Source: Cepaea nemoralis (Eukaryota; Mollusca; Gastropoda; Stylommatophora; Helicidae). Taken from it: a stretch of 64,000 nucleotides of DNA. Positions 43,532 through 53,658 of this stretch are shown here, in pieces. Position 1 is the first letter of the stretch; each line of letters begins with the position of its first letter. A program made the translations under genes and the position numbers. Under the pieces are notes generated by a model. The model ran no database searches and was not told the origin of the DNA. It saw nothing but the letters and a program-made list of their open reading frames with translations. The stretch covers positions 397,501 to 461,500 of the forward strand of contig JACEFZ010006258.1 in assembly GCA_014155875.1 (NCBI GenBank). Direction: 5' to 3'.

Positions 43532-44189
43532 TTATCCGGATCGTGTCTTTTGGACGTAATTGCCTTGTGTCTGTTTACAGTAGGGCTGCGATATTTGCAT
43601 CTTTCGGCCGACACATCCGACTTCTTCAGGCATTTTTTGACGAATCAAACCTACAAGTATATTTTATTCTAACAGGAACGTCCCGTTTCTCAGTTACAAA
43701 ATCTGGCAACCTTAACTTGGTATATCGAATCGGTTTCCACCGCAACCAAATACCTACAACTGTAGGACAAGGGAAAGCCACGGGTAGGGGTGTCTAGATC
43801 GGCGTGATCCTCATGCCGCTGCCAAAACAAGCAGACATTAACAAACAGGCCGTGAAACAGGGAAACCAATGTTCCCGCCAAGATGGAGAGATGTGGACAC
43901 GACAGCACGTGCTTATCGCCATTTTGAAAACCAGCCGAAGAACGAGGAGTACAGCTGTAGATGGTGAAACACAACAGCGATTGCCGGCGATCTGTCATGT
44001 CTCGTGAGCGGCGCAGTTTCTATCTTCATATCCCGAGGTTCACCTTTGCACCCGTTCAGTTACAACAATTTCTTTCTTTTCTGTGATGGTTGTGTTTTTC
44101 CTTCTTGGAAATTTCTTCTTGAAATGGGCGTAAGAAGTGTAATTGTTGCTGTTGGCAATGAAGCTGTAATATTTGCAGGTATTGGGTGA
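43532..44189. other. No recognisable feature
   Basis: Open on the plus strand only as an extension of the TTC repeat frame. I see no domain and no shared repeat. Confidence 0.4.
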
Positions 44190-44605
44190 TACATCGTCAG
44201 CGTTCCCATCGCCATCATCAACATCAACATAATTATCGACATTATCTTCATCATAATCGCCAACATCATCATCAACTTATAATCATCAACATCATAATCA
44301 GAATCATCATCCTCAACTTCGTAATCATCATAACCATCATAGCCATCATCATCAACATCATCATGTAAACAACATCATCATCCTCATCAACAGCATCATA
44401 GTTATCAAAACATCATAATCATCAATATCATAATTATCATCATCGTCAACTTTATCATCATCAATATTACCATCATCATTATCGTTAACATCATAATCAA
44501 CATTAAATCATCATCACCAACATTATCAGCATCAGCATCATCCTCATTACCCCAACTATCATCATCAACATCAACATCATCATTATCACCATCATCTTAA
44601 TGTGC
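44190..44605. repeat. ATC/CAT-rich low-complexity DNA
   Basis: About 400 bp of imperfect CATCAT, CATAAT and CAACAT units. Confidence 0.92.
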
Positions 44606-44759
44606 CGTCACTTCAGTAAATGTTGGCGATCATTGTTGCTTTACACTATTTCATAGGGAGAACGCGACAGAAGAAGAAATAAGACATTAAAGTGTGAATT
44701 AATCTTCTGACTTTGAGCGTTGCCAGAAAGCAGAATAACAATAAACTGAGGAAACAGGG

Positions 44760-45153
44760 GGAGGAGAAAGAGGAAGAGGAGTAGGAAAATTTTAGGGATG
44801 GAGAAGAAATAGAAGAAGAAAAGAAGAAGAAGAAGAAGAAGAAGAAGAAGAAGAAGAAGAAGAAGAAGAAGAAGAAGAAGAAGAAGGAAGAGGAGGAGGA
44901 GGAAGAAGAAGAAGAAATATGAGAGGGGAAATAAGAAGAGTGAGGATGAAGCGAAAGAGGAGGGAGAATAGGAGAAATAAAGGGAAGAAAAAGAAGAGGT
45001 AAGAAAGAAAAGTAGGAGGCGGAGGAGTAAAAATTAGAAGAAGAAGAAGAAGAAGAAGAAGAAGAAGAAGAAGAAGAAGAAGAAGAAGAAGAAGAAGAAG
45101 AAGAAGAAGAAGAAGAAGAAGAAGAAGAAGAAGAAGAGCAGTAGCAGCAGCAG

Positions 45154-45187
<34 letters not shown>

Positions 45188-45190
45188 GCA
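44760..45190 (+). repeat. (GAA)n arrays, then (GCA)n and (CAA)n
   Basis: Two GAA arrays (about 44805-44886 and 45038-45137) in a purine-rich region, followed by short GCA and CAA runs to 45187. Confidence 0.95.
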
Positions 45191-46010
45191 CACACACGTA
45201 GACGTACTCACACTCATACAAGTAATTCATTCATCCATTCCATTCTTTCTGTCGTGTTGAGGGTTCCTGTGTACATCAGGTCTACATGCACGTACCTACC
45301 TCACATGTCTACTTAACTTCACAACGGAAACAAACGAAGACATTGTTGTGAAGTGTTACTGTTTGTAGCCTGAATTTATCGCCATAAAATTGCAGGCTCT
45401 GGTTTTCCCGCCTACTCATCTTTCACCAGCGTCTTATCTGTCGGAGCAGACGAGGATGTACCCACAAGATGGCAATACAGAGTCAAAAGCGAGAGTGAAA
45501 CAAGATGGCGCTAGCAGACGAGCCAGTTATAAATAACCCCAGATGTTTTCGCATTTACATCGCCTTGATAAAGTGTTACATTGTAATTCTAGAATGAGAT
45601 TGATTAGTTGGGTGGCATCGCTAGATTTTTTCTTTCTTTTTTTCCTTTTACATCTGCTGCGTCGTCGCGGTTCTCCCCTTCTTCTTTCTCCTTGTCCTCC
45701 ACGCCTCGCCTGCCCATTTGTGGTGAGGTTAGCACTATGTACGCAATGTAAAACAAAACAATTGTTTATGTTCTTTGTCATCAAGGAAACATCTGAGTAG
45801 CCTAAAACGAAATGGTTTAAAAGGCAAGCGGACCGACTTCATTGCGCCAGGTATTATCTCATATGGCCCGGTCTCTTTCCCCCAGGGCGACCTGCCGAAA
45901 GGGTCACACAAAGCACGAACTCCCTAGCTCCATCGACCACCCCTACAGGTCTCCAAGCAAACAGCACTCGAGAACCGAACGAGGTAGCTCGGAATCGAAT
46001 CAGTTTCTTC
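45191..46010. other. No recognisable feature
   Basis: Ordinary sequence. Two overlapping 85-codon frames on opposite strands (45527-45784 and 45543-45800) are unrecognised. AAGATGGCG at 45502 is a lone motif. Confidence 0.4.
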
Positions 46011-46013
46011 CAG

Positions 46014-47837
46014 TAGTCAGTCTACCTGCAAATCTATATTCACCCAGTAGACTGTCTACCTGCAAATCTATATTTACCCAGTAGTCTGTCTACTGGTCAC
46101 TGTCTATTCACCCAGTAATCTGTCTACCTGTCACTGTCTATTCAGCCAGGAATCTGTCTACCAGTCACTATCTATTCTCCCAGTAGTCTGTCTACCCGCC
46201 GCTGTCTATTCTCTCAGTAATCTGTCTACCCGTCACTGTATATTCTCCCAGTAATCTGTCTACCTGTCACTGCCTATTCTCTCAATAACCTGTCTACCTG
46301 TCACTGTCTGTTCTCCCAGTAATCTGTCACATGTCACTGTTTTTTCTCCCAGGTAATCTGTCTACCCGTCACTGTATATTCTCCCAGTAATATGTCTACA
46401 TGTTACTGTCTATTATCTCAGTAGTCTGTCTAACCGCCGCTGTCTATTCTTCAGGTAATCTGTCTAATTTTATCTCTTTATTCACCCAGTAGTCTGTGTA
46501 CCTGCAACTCTCTATTCTCCCAGTAGTCTGTGTATCTGCAACTCTTTATTCTCCCAGTAGTCTGTCTACCTGCAACTCTCTATTTTCCCAATAGTCTGTC
46601 TAACTACCACTGTCAATTTTCTAAGTATTCTGTCTACCAGTCACTATCTATTCTCCCAGTAGTCTGTCTACCCGCCGCTGTCTATTCTCCAAGTAATCTG
46701 TCTACTTGTCACTGTATATACTCCCAGTAATCTGTCTACCTGTCACTGCCTATTCTCTCAGTAATCTGTCTACCTGTCACTGCCTATTCTCCCAGGAATC
46801 TGTCTACCTGTCACTGTCTGTTCTCCCAGTAATCTGTCACCTGTCACTGTCTTTTCTCCCAGGTAATCTGTCTACCCGTCACTGTATATTCTCCCAGTAA
46901 CCTGTCTACATGTTACTGTCTATTCTCTCAGTAGTCTGTCTAACCGCCGCTGTCTATTCTCCCGGTAGTCTGTCTAATTTAATCTCTTTATTCTCCCAGT
47001 AGTCTGTGTACCTGCAATTATCTATTCTCCCAGTAGTCTGTGTACCTGCAACTCTCTATTCTCTAAGTAGTCTGTCTATCTGCAACTATTTATTCTGCCT
47101 GTAGTCTGTCTACCCGCCGCTGTCTATTCTCCAAGTAATCTGTCTACCTGTCACTGTATATACTCCCAGTAATCTATCTACCTGTCACTGCCTATTCTCT
47201 CAGTAATCTGTCTACCTGTCACTGCCTATTCTCCCAGGAATCTGTCTACCTGTCACTGTCTGTTCTCCCAGTAATCTGTCACCTGTCACTGTCTTTTCTC
47301 CCAGTTAATCTGTCTACCCGTCACTGTATATTCTCCTAGTAATCTGTCTACATGTTACTGTCTATTCTCTCAGTAGTCTGTCTAACCGCCGCTGTCTATT
47401 CTCCCGGTAGTCTGTATAATTTAATCTCTTTATTCTCCCAGTAGTCTGTGTACCTGCAATTATCTATTCTCCCAGTAGTCTGTGTACCTGCAACTCTCTA
47501 TTCTCTAAGTAGTCTGTCTATCTGCAACTATTTATTCTGCCTGTAGTCTGTCTACCTGCAACTCTCTATTTTCCCAATATTCTGTCTAACTACCACTGTC
47601 AATTTTCTAAGTATTCTGTCTACCTCTTACTGTCTATTCTCCCAGAAGTCTGTCTAACTAACTGTCTGTCTACCTACAACTGCCAATTTTGCCAGTAGTC
47701 TGTCTACTTACAACTGCCAATTCTCCCAGTAGTCTGTCTACCTACAGCTGCAAATTCTCCTAGTAATCTGTCTACCTTTCACTGTCTATTATCCCAGTAG
47801 TCTGTTTATCTGCAACTCTCTATTCTCACAGTTGTCC
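46014..47837. repeat. 34-bp minisatellite with higher-order repeats
   Basis: Units of about 34 bp with the words CCCAGTAGTCTGTCTACC and CACTGTCTATTCT. Blocks of 13-14 units are themselves repeated: the rare variant TACCCGCCGCTGTCTATTCT recurs at 46193, 46669 and 47111, followed each time by the same series of variants. The array is interrupted by PLE-2 and continues at 49314-49940. Confidence 0.93.
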
Positions 47838-47849
47838 GTCTACCTACAA
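47838..47849. repeat. 12-bp direct repeat at the left side of PLE-2
   Basis: GTCTACCTACAA, repeated at 49314-49325. Because the target is itself repetitive this is weaker evidence for a target duplication, but the length equals that of PLE-1. Confidence 0.6.
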
Positions 47850-48057
47850 TATTAATTGGAAACAAATAGGTATATTTAGATCCTGCGAGAAGAAACATAC
47901 TAAACACAGACACGTTGAACATACTTTACAGGGAAATCCATCGTACACAGGTGAAAACAAAGTCAGTGGCTATCGAAAATCAGAAGCAATCAATAAATAT
48001 ATAAAATGAAATAATAAAATAAAAAACACACAAACACGTACAATAGCACACACAGAA

Positions 48058-48093
48058 CGACCGACGTTTCGATTCTACGAATCTTTTTCAAGG
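48058..48093 (-). ncRNA. Degenerate hammerhead-ribozyme-like motif
   Basis: On the minus strand: CCTTGAAAAA, a hairpin GATTC-GTA-GAATC, then GAAAC and GTC. The hairpin followed by GAAA and a GTC triplet has the order of hammerhead stem II, box 2 and cleavage triplet. Box 1 should read CTGANGA but is TTGAAAA, so I expect little or no cleavage. Known biology: Penelope-like elements of many animals carry short type-I hammerheads in their pseudo-LTRs. The location, about 360 bp past the PLE-2 stop, fits that. Confidence 0.45.
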
Positions 48094-48448
48094 ATAGGAC
48101 AACACAAATAGATTTTAAAAAAAAAAAAAAACGAAAAACCAAACACACAATAACGCAACTACTCGGTTCCCATGTGGGAGCAAAAATGGTGGGTTGTGCC
48201 AGTTGCGAAGGCACTCTTTGGCTACAGAGTTTAAGTATAGTTAGGTTGCCAGTGGGCCAGATAGGGTTTATGTCCCCCAAAATAGAAATGCGAACAGTAC
48301 GATATGAATATATAGAGGTATGTAGACAGTTAGGTATGAATATATAGAGGGAGGACAGCATAGTTATAAACAGTGTAAACAGCTGGATATGTATGAACGG
48401 AGGCGTGTGAACAGTTGGATATGAATGTATAGAGGGAAGATGGCACAG

Positions 48449-49310
48449 TTATACAGTGGCGTCCACAACAGTATTGATACCTGCTGGATGGACGCATCCC
48501 AGAGAGTTTATTAATTGGCTTTCAATTTTGAGCCTAATGGAGCTGTTGGAGAAGCAAGGTTTCAATGCAGTGACACATACATCGTCGACTCCATTATGGT
48601 TGGAAGAATTAAAATGGTTGGGGACAGGTTTGTCAGCGCCCTGGTTAATATCTCTGAGGTGTTCCCTAAAACGGTCGGCAAGGCGTCTGCCAGTTTGACC
48701 AATGTATTTCATGTCACATCGTTTGCAGATGATAACATATATGAGATTGCGGGATGTGCAAGTAAAAGAATCTTTCAAGGAGAAGGTGCCTAGGGGGAAT
48801 GCAATCGCCGGTGTCTGAAAAACGTATGGGCATGTCAGACAGTTCTTACGGTGGCATTTGAATGTGCCCACAGATGAAATAACCGTGGGGAGGCGACTAT
48901 GCACAAGGTGGTCTCTGAGGCTCTGGTTTCGGCGGAAAATTACCCTAGGGCCATTATAAAATACCTCACGAGTGGTTGGATCGCATTCCAGGATAGACCA
49001 GTGTCGAAGAAAAATGTGCTTGATGGCATAGGCATGTGGATGGAAGGTGAGGATAAGCTTAGGTTCATTGTTAGGAGGTCGCGTTTGCTTGACAAGGGAC
49101 ATTTCACGCGAGACTTGGGTTATGCGACAGAAAGCTGTGGACAGGATGTGCTCTGGGTAGGTCCGTCTGCGGAAAAAGTCAAGCATTTCATAGGCTTTCT
49201 CGAGGAAGTCATTATCATCCTGACAGATGCGACAAGTAGATGGGAATATGGAATGGAATATTTGCTATTGGGATGGGATGTGCTGTATAGGAGGAAACCG
49301 TGAGCATCAC
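48449..49310 (-). pseudogene. PLE-2 linker and GIY-YIG endonuclease
   Basis: The 245-codon frame 49186-48449 contains the linker C111-x5-C-x2-C119 (CHRKNCLTCP), NLIYVIICKRC (GIY strand, Tyr150), KYIGQTGRRLADRFREH (YIG 161-163, Arg172, E175-H176) and a His-rich end (NHFNSSNHN). These are the parts of the PLE nuclease that cuts target DNA. The frame is open upstream to about 49310 if one stop is ignored, reading FHSIFPSTCRICQDDNDF and LEKAYEMLDFF. The nuclease itself seems intact, but without an RT this is a dead fragment. Confidence 0.88.
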
Positions 49311-49313
49311 TAG

Positions 49314-49940
49314 GTCTACCTACAACTGCGAATTCTCCTAGTAGCCTGCCTACCTGTCACTGTCTATTCTCCCAGTAGTCTACCTAACTGCCACTGTCTA
49401 TTCTCCCAGTAGTCTGCCTAATAGTTACTGTCATTTCTCCCAGTAGTCTGCGTACCTGCCATTGTCTATTTTCCCAGTAGTCTGCCTACCAGCTACTTTT
49501 TATTATCCCAGTAGTTTGCCTACCTGCCACTGTCTATTCTCCCAGTAGTCTGTCTAATTTCCATGTCAATTCTCCCTGTAGTCTGCCTAATTCCACTGTC
49601 TATTCTCCTTGTAGTCTGCATAATTCCACTGTCTATTCTCCCTGTAGTCTGCCTAATTCTACTGTCTATTCTCCCAGTAGTTTTTCTGCCAGCCACTGTC
49701 TATTCTCCCAGTAGTCTGCCTACCTGCCACTGTCTATTCTCCCAGTAGTCTGCCTACCTGCCACTGTCTGTTTTCCAGTTGTCTGCCTAACTGCTGCCGC
49801 CTATTCTCCCAGTATTCTATTTACATAAATCTGGCTATTTCCCCCCGTAATATGTCTACCCACATCTGTTTACTCTCTCAGTAGTCTGTCTACCTGCCAC
49901 TCTCTGTTCTCCTAGTAGTCTGTCCACCTGCTACTATCTG
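49314..49940. repeat. 34-bp minisatellite, continuation
   Basis: Same unit as 46014-47837, with more degenerate units toward 49940. Confidence 0.9.
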
Positions 49941-50540
49941 TTCTTTGTGTAGTCAGCCTACTCACTTCAACTCTCCGAATAGTCCCTCTAACGGCCACTT
50001 TCTCATCACTACCCTGCCCAACCAATGCAGAAAGACACTTCACCAAATAACCAGCTGCTAAATGACACGCACAACCCTCACAAAAGACACCTTGTTGGGG
50101 GGAAAAACACTGCTTTACAAGCACAGCATAAATCTATTTAAACACATAATCTCCCCATTTCTACCTGGCAACCTACCTGCTCCAACCACAGATCATCTTC
50201 AAACGTCGCCTTTGATCCCCTCCAATATCAGACATGGCTGAAACAACAGACTTTCTTGTCCAAAGATTTCTTGAACCCGAATCCAAGAACCACAATCTGC
50301 TCGTAAAATCTGCCTCCAAGTAAGTTGTCTGCCCTCGTGAACCCACCGTCTTGGCCAACAAGACCCCGACACTGCCGCCCTCCGACATCTTGACACGGAA
50401 TCTCTGCAATGAAAAGATAACTGGTGTATTCGAGATTCTAATTTTATCATCAATCCCCACCTTCTGAGTTATCGCACTTTAATCTCCCTGTATATTTACG
50501 GCCTGTTCAGATTTTTTTGCTGTAACTACTTAACATTAAC
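49941..50540. other. No recognisable feature
   Basis: Ordinary sequence; overlapping minus-strand frames of 95 and 84 codons (50173-50460, 50199-50453) are unrecognised. Confidence 0.4.
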
Positions 50541-50544
50541 ACTC

Positions 50545-51475
50545 TCGTGTTTTGGTCGTCACTAAGAAGAAAGAAATACCACGATGTAATAATATACGGG
50601 TAAATGGAAATATTCTTGTACAAGTGAATCGTTACAACTATCTCAGAACAGTCACAACATCTGATGGGAGGTGCCTTGAAGAGACTAGAACAAGAATTGC
50701 CATGGCGAAGGTAGCCTTTTGCCATTTGGAAAACATACTGACCAATAAAATTATGTTAATTGCAACGAGAAAATGAGTGTTGAAATGCTACATACAACCT
50801 ATACTTTTGAATGGTTGTGAAGCGAGGACAATGAGCAAACACGCTGAGAAACATCTAATAGCAGTGGAAATGTGGTTTCAGAGGAAAATGCAAAGATAAC
50901 CATCGAACTACAGAAAAACCGATGAGCAAGTATTACACGAAGCAGATGAAAACCGTAAACTGATTAGAGGATTTAGACGTAGACAATCATGACTTTTTTG
51001 GGTTGGGGGGGGGGGGAGAGGGGGGGGGGACTGTCATAAGAATATCTGTGGAGAAGGGGTTACAAATACAATTCATAATCCCGCATGTGGACGATGTGGA
51101 AACAGACCTAGATGTGATGGTTTACAACTAATGACATGAGTGCTGATCGTTCAGAAAGCAATGGCAAACTACTGACGCAAGCTTGCCGTGGAATCACACA
51201 TTTAAAAAAATGCTGGAGTTGACTGCTATGTCATGTAAATGATATGCAAATAAATTGCATATAAGAATAAACAAACTAGAGAACTTAGTGGCAACTGGCA
51301 AAATCAAGGAGAACGGAACAAGGAGCAGGCAGAGAAGTAAATACCTGGATGGCTTGCCCACATGGCATGGTCGAAACAAGAACACAGTGCTGATCCACGA
51401 TTCTGATGATCGTGTGAGATGCCGAAAAATGACTTCCCACACATATCGGCATGGCAGATGATGATGATGATGATA
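50545..51475 (+). mobile_element. LINE C-terminal part, interrupted
   Basis: Reads YNYLRTVTTSDGRCLEETRT, RIAMAKVAFCHLENILTNK, then VLKCYIQPILLNGCEARTM, AVEMWFQRKMQR and LIRGFRRRQS. It is interrupted at about 51000 and resumes at 51252 with NKLENLVATGKIKENGTRS, KYLDGLPTWHGRNKNTVLI and HTYRHGR, then (GAT)n. It is the best single-copy reference for the peptide that became the 42-bp array at 22985-23455. Confidence 0.85.
51000..51250 (+). mobile_element. Insert in the LINE end: G-rich run plus partial SINE-B
   Basis: A G-homopolymer region (51005-51031) followed by unassigned sequence with GTGGACGATGTGGAAACAG, then the SINE-B core (AAAGCAATGGCAAACTACTG at about 51157) and its 3' end (GTAAATGATATGCAAAT at 51235-51251). 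Confidence 0.7.
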
Positions 51476-51649
51476 ATGATATCTAGTTATCTCCCCTCAT
51501 TCGTGTGTGTAAACAGAGTGATCTATTTTAGGTCCCTGGAAAAGCTGGGTCACAATATTGCACTCTACACATCGCTATTTCCTCGTAAGAGCAATTCAGA
51601 CATTTAAGACACAGTTGTCAATGTGTCTGGTGTAGTGGTGTGGCTATAA

Positions 51650-51875
51650 CCTTCTCATCGGCTCAGTGGCGATGGCGTTGCGGACACGATTCGTAACGCC
51701 GCTTAACCGCATTCGAAACACAGGTGGTGACCGATTTGGCAGCAGACCGTGTCTCGCTGGTCTTATTGTGTTGGTATGGGAGCCGGTCGTTCAGAACGCA
51801 ATGGCAAACTACTGAACGTTGAACTTGCCAAGACATCAATAGCGGCAGTAAAATGCAACTTAAAAAAAAACCTTC
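51650..51875 (+). repeat. SINE-B with the clearest tRNA-like head
   Basis: Box A TGGCGATGGCG (51667-51677) in the context GGCTCAG, and box B GCATTCGAAACAC (51709-51721), separated by 31 bp, as in tRNAs. Then GACCGATTTGGCAGCAGACC, the core GCAATGGCAAACTACTGAAC and TTGCCAAGACATCAA, and an A-run at 51860-51869 (the 3' end is shortened). Confidence 0.85.
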
Positions 51876-52657
51876 TCAGTTACATGTAGTATGACAATGC
51901 ACCCACCACATCGATCCCTGCTGCTCAATCAGTACCTCGCAACGCACGATCTGACAGCTCTGGAACATCCTTCACATTCTCCCCGCCTGGCGTGAGGCAA
52001 ACACGAACTTCAAGACACAGCTGGCAAAATGTATGTTTTATTATCAATGCTGTAACGTTCTCTGCTGTCCGCATCACGACATTGCACAATTCTGGACCGT
52101 CAGCTCTCAACCTAGCACTAGATGTACAATCTCTTGCTCATTGAGACGAGAAGCTGACCAGTGAAGACAAAACTTTGCATTTCGCCAAAAATGAAACCCG
52201 AAGCAATGAATCGCCTTTAAAACTCGTTTAAAGACTTCCACAATCTGGAACTTAAAGACGAAACATTTAGTGCAAATCAAAACAAGAATTTGAAGATCCA
52301 ATGTGACTTAACACCCTCCCACCTCCCCCACCTCTTCCACCCTTTAAAGAAAACATTGTTCGCCAGGTCACAGAAGGCCACCCAGACACACACGGCGAAA
52401 GAACAACTCCCTTTAACCATCATATTTTGCCAGAGAGGTTTTTAGCGACTTCGCGGCATCAGGTCTTGTGTAGAGCATCATTGAGCTTCATGGTGGATGC
52501 AGAGATAAGAGATCAAGGCTGGAGGAGTCCGCATCAGATGTAGGCTAATCGCTTGTTGTAGCTGGTCTACTGGGGAAGATGGTAGGTAGAAAGTATCGGT
52601 TTAGGAGGATAGAACTGTGGCGAGTGTGTGTGTGTGTGAGGATAGAATTGTATCATT
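51876..52657. other. No recognisable feature
   Basis: Ordinary sequence with a short (GT)n at 52625-52637. No supported coding region. Confidence 0.4.
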
Positions 52658-52879
52658 TGCCTATTAATTAATTAGTTAGTTAGTTAGTTATTTGGTTAAT
52701 TAGTTAATTAGTTAATAAGTTAGTTAGTTAATTAGTTAGTTAGTTAATTATTTGGTTATTTAGTTAGTTAATTAGTTATTTAATTAGTTAGTCAGTTAAT
52801 TAGTTAGTTATTTAGTTATTTAGTTTGTTATTTTGTTAATTAGTTAGTTAGTTATTTAGTTAGTTAATTAGTTAGTTAA

Positions 52880-52912
<33 letters not shown>

Positions 52913-52933
52913 CAGTCAGTCAGTCAGTCAGTC

Positions 52934-52999
<66 letters not shown>

Positions 53000-53035
53000 A
53001 CAGGTAGTTAGTTATTTAGTTAATTAGTTAGATAG
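52658..53035. repeat. (TTAG)n array, left part
   Basis: TTAG tetranucleotides with TTAA, TTAT and CAGT variants. The array continues on the other side of the LINE at 55831-56300. Confidence 0.96.
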
Positions 53036-53052
53036 ATGAGGAGTTAGACTCT

Positions 53053-53658
53053 ATGATCAAGGCAGTTCCAAGATCTGACTACATTTATATGCTCGGTGAT
53101 TTCAATGCTCGTGTGGGCAAGGACTCGAGTTCATGGCCAGTGTGCCTTGGAAAATACAACATCGGTCGCATAAAGGAAAATGGGCAATGGCTGCTGGAAC
53201 ATTGCACCAGAAATGACCTATGTATTACAAACTCCTTTTTTAAAACAAAAGAGCTGCATAAGGTCACATGGAAACATCCAAGATCCGGCCTTTGGCACCA
53301 GCTGGACTTCATCATCACACGGAGACAACATCTGAACCATATATCATTGACTCGAAGTTACCACATTGCTGACTGTGATACGGATCATTCTTTGGTTGCT
53401 GCAAGGGTTAGACAGAGAGCAAAGAGAATCTACACAGCTAAACACAAGTCTAGCCCCAGGATTAATATTATTAACACTCACGATCCTGAAAAGTGCTTTC
53501 AGTTTCAACAGCAACTTGAAGATGCTTTCACTGATACACCAGAAAATTGTACAGTAAATGAAAAGTGGGGTCAACTTAAGGAAACTCTTTATACAACTGC
53601 CGTAGAGGCAGGACTGGTTTGCGGCAAACAGCGAGACTCTGCAGCCCTTGATGGATAA
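53053..53658 (+). pseudogene. Endonuclease part of LINE copy 3
   Basis: Contains GDFNARVG, LDFIITRR and TDHSLVAARV as in copy 1 and runs through the linker to AVEAG, where the 26-bp deletion shifts the frame. The N-terminal third of the nuclease is absent. Confidence 0.9.

Larger units (their letters stand above)
47850..49313 (-). mobile_element. Penelope-like element 2 (PLE-2), 5'-truncated
   Basis: A non-array insert in the 34-bp minisatellite. It codes on the minus strand for the C-terminal part of a Penelope-like polyprotein and has about 600 bp of 3' flank containing a hammerhead-like motif at 48058-48093. The RT is missing. It belongs to a different PLE lineage than PLE-1, because it has the C-x5-C-x2-C linker that PLE-1 lacks. 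Confidence 0.85.

Noticed and set aside
45490..45520. AAGATGGCG as a promoter element
   Set aside because: It is a single short motif without supporting signals or a downstream gene.
46014..49940. CRISPR-like array of 34-bp repeats
   Set aside because: The units follow each other without unique spacers and the variation is gradual; this is a minisatellite in a eukaryotic context.
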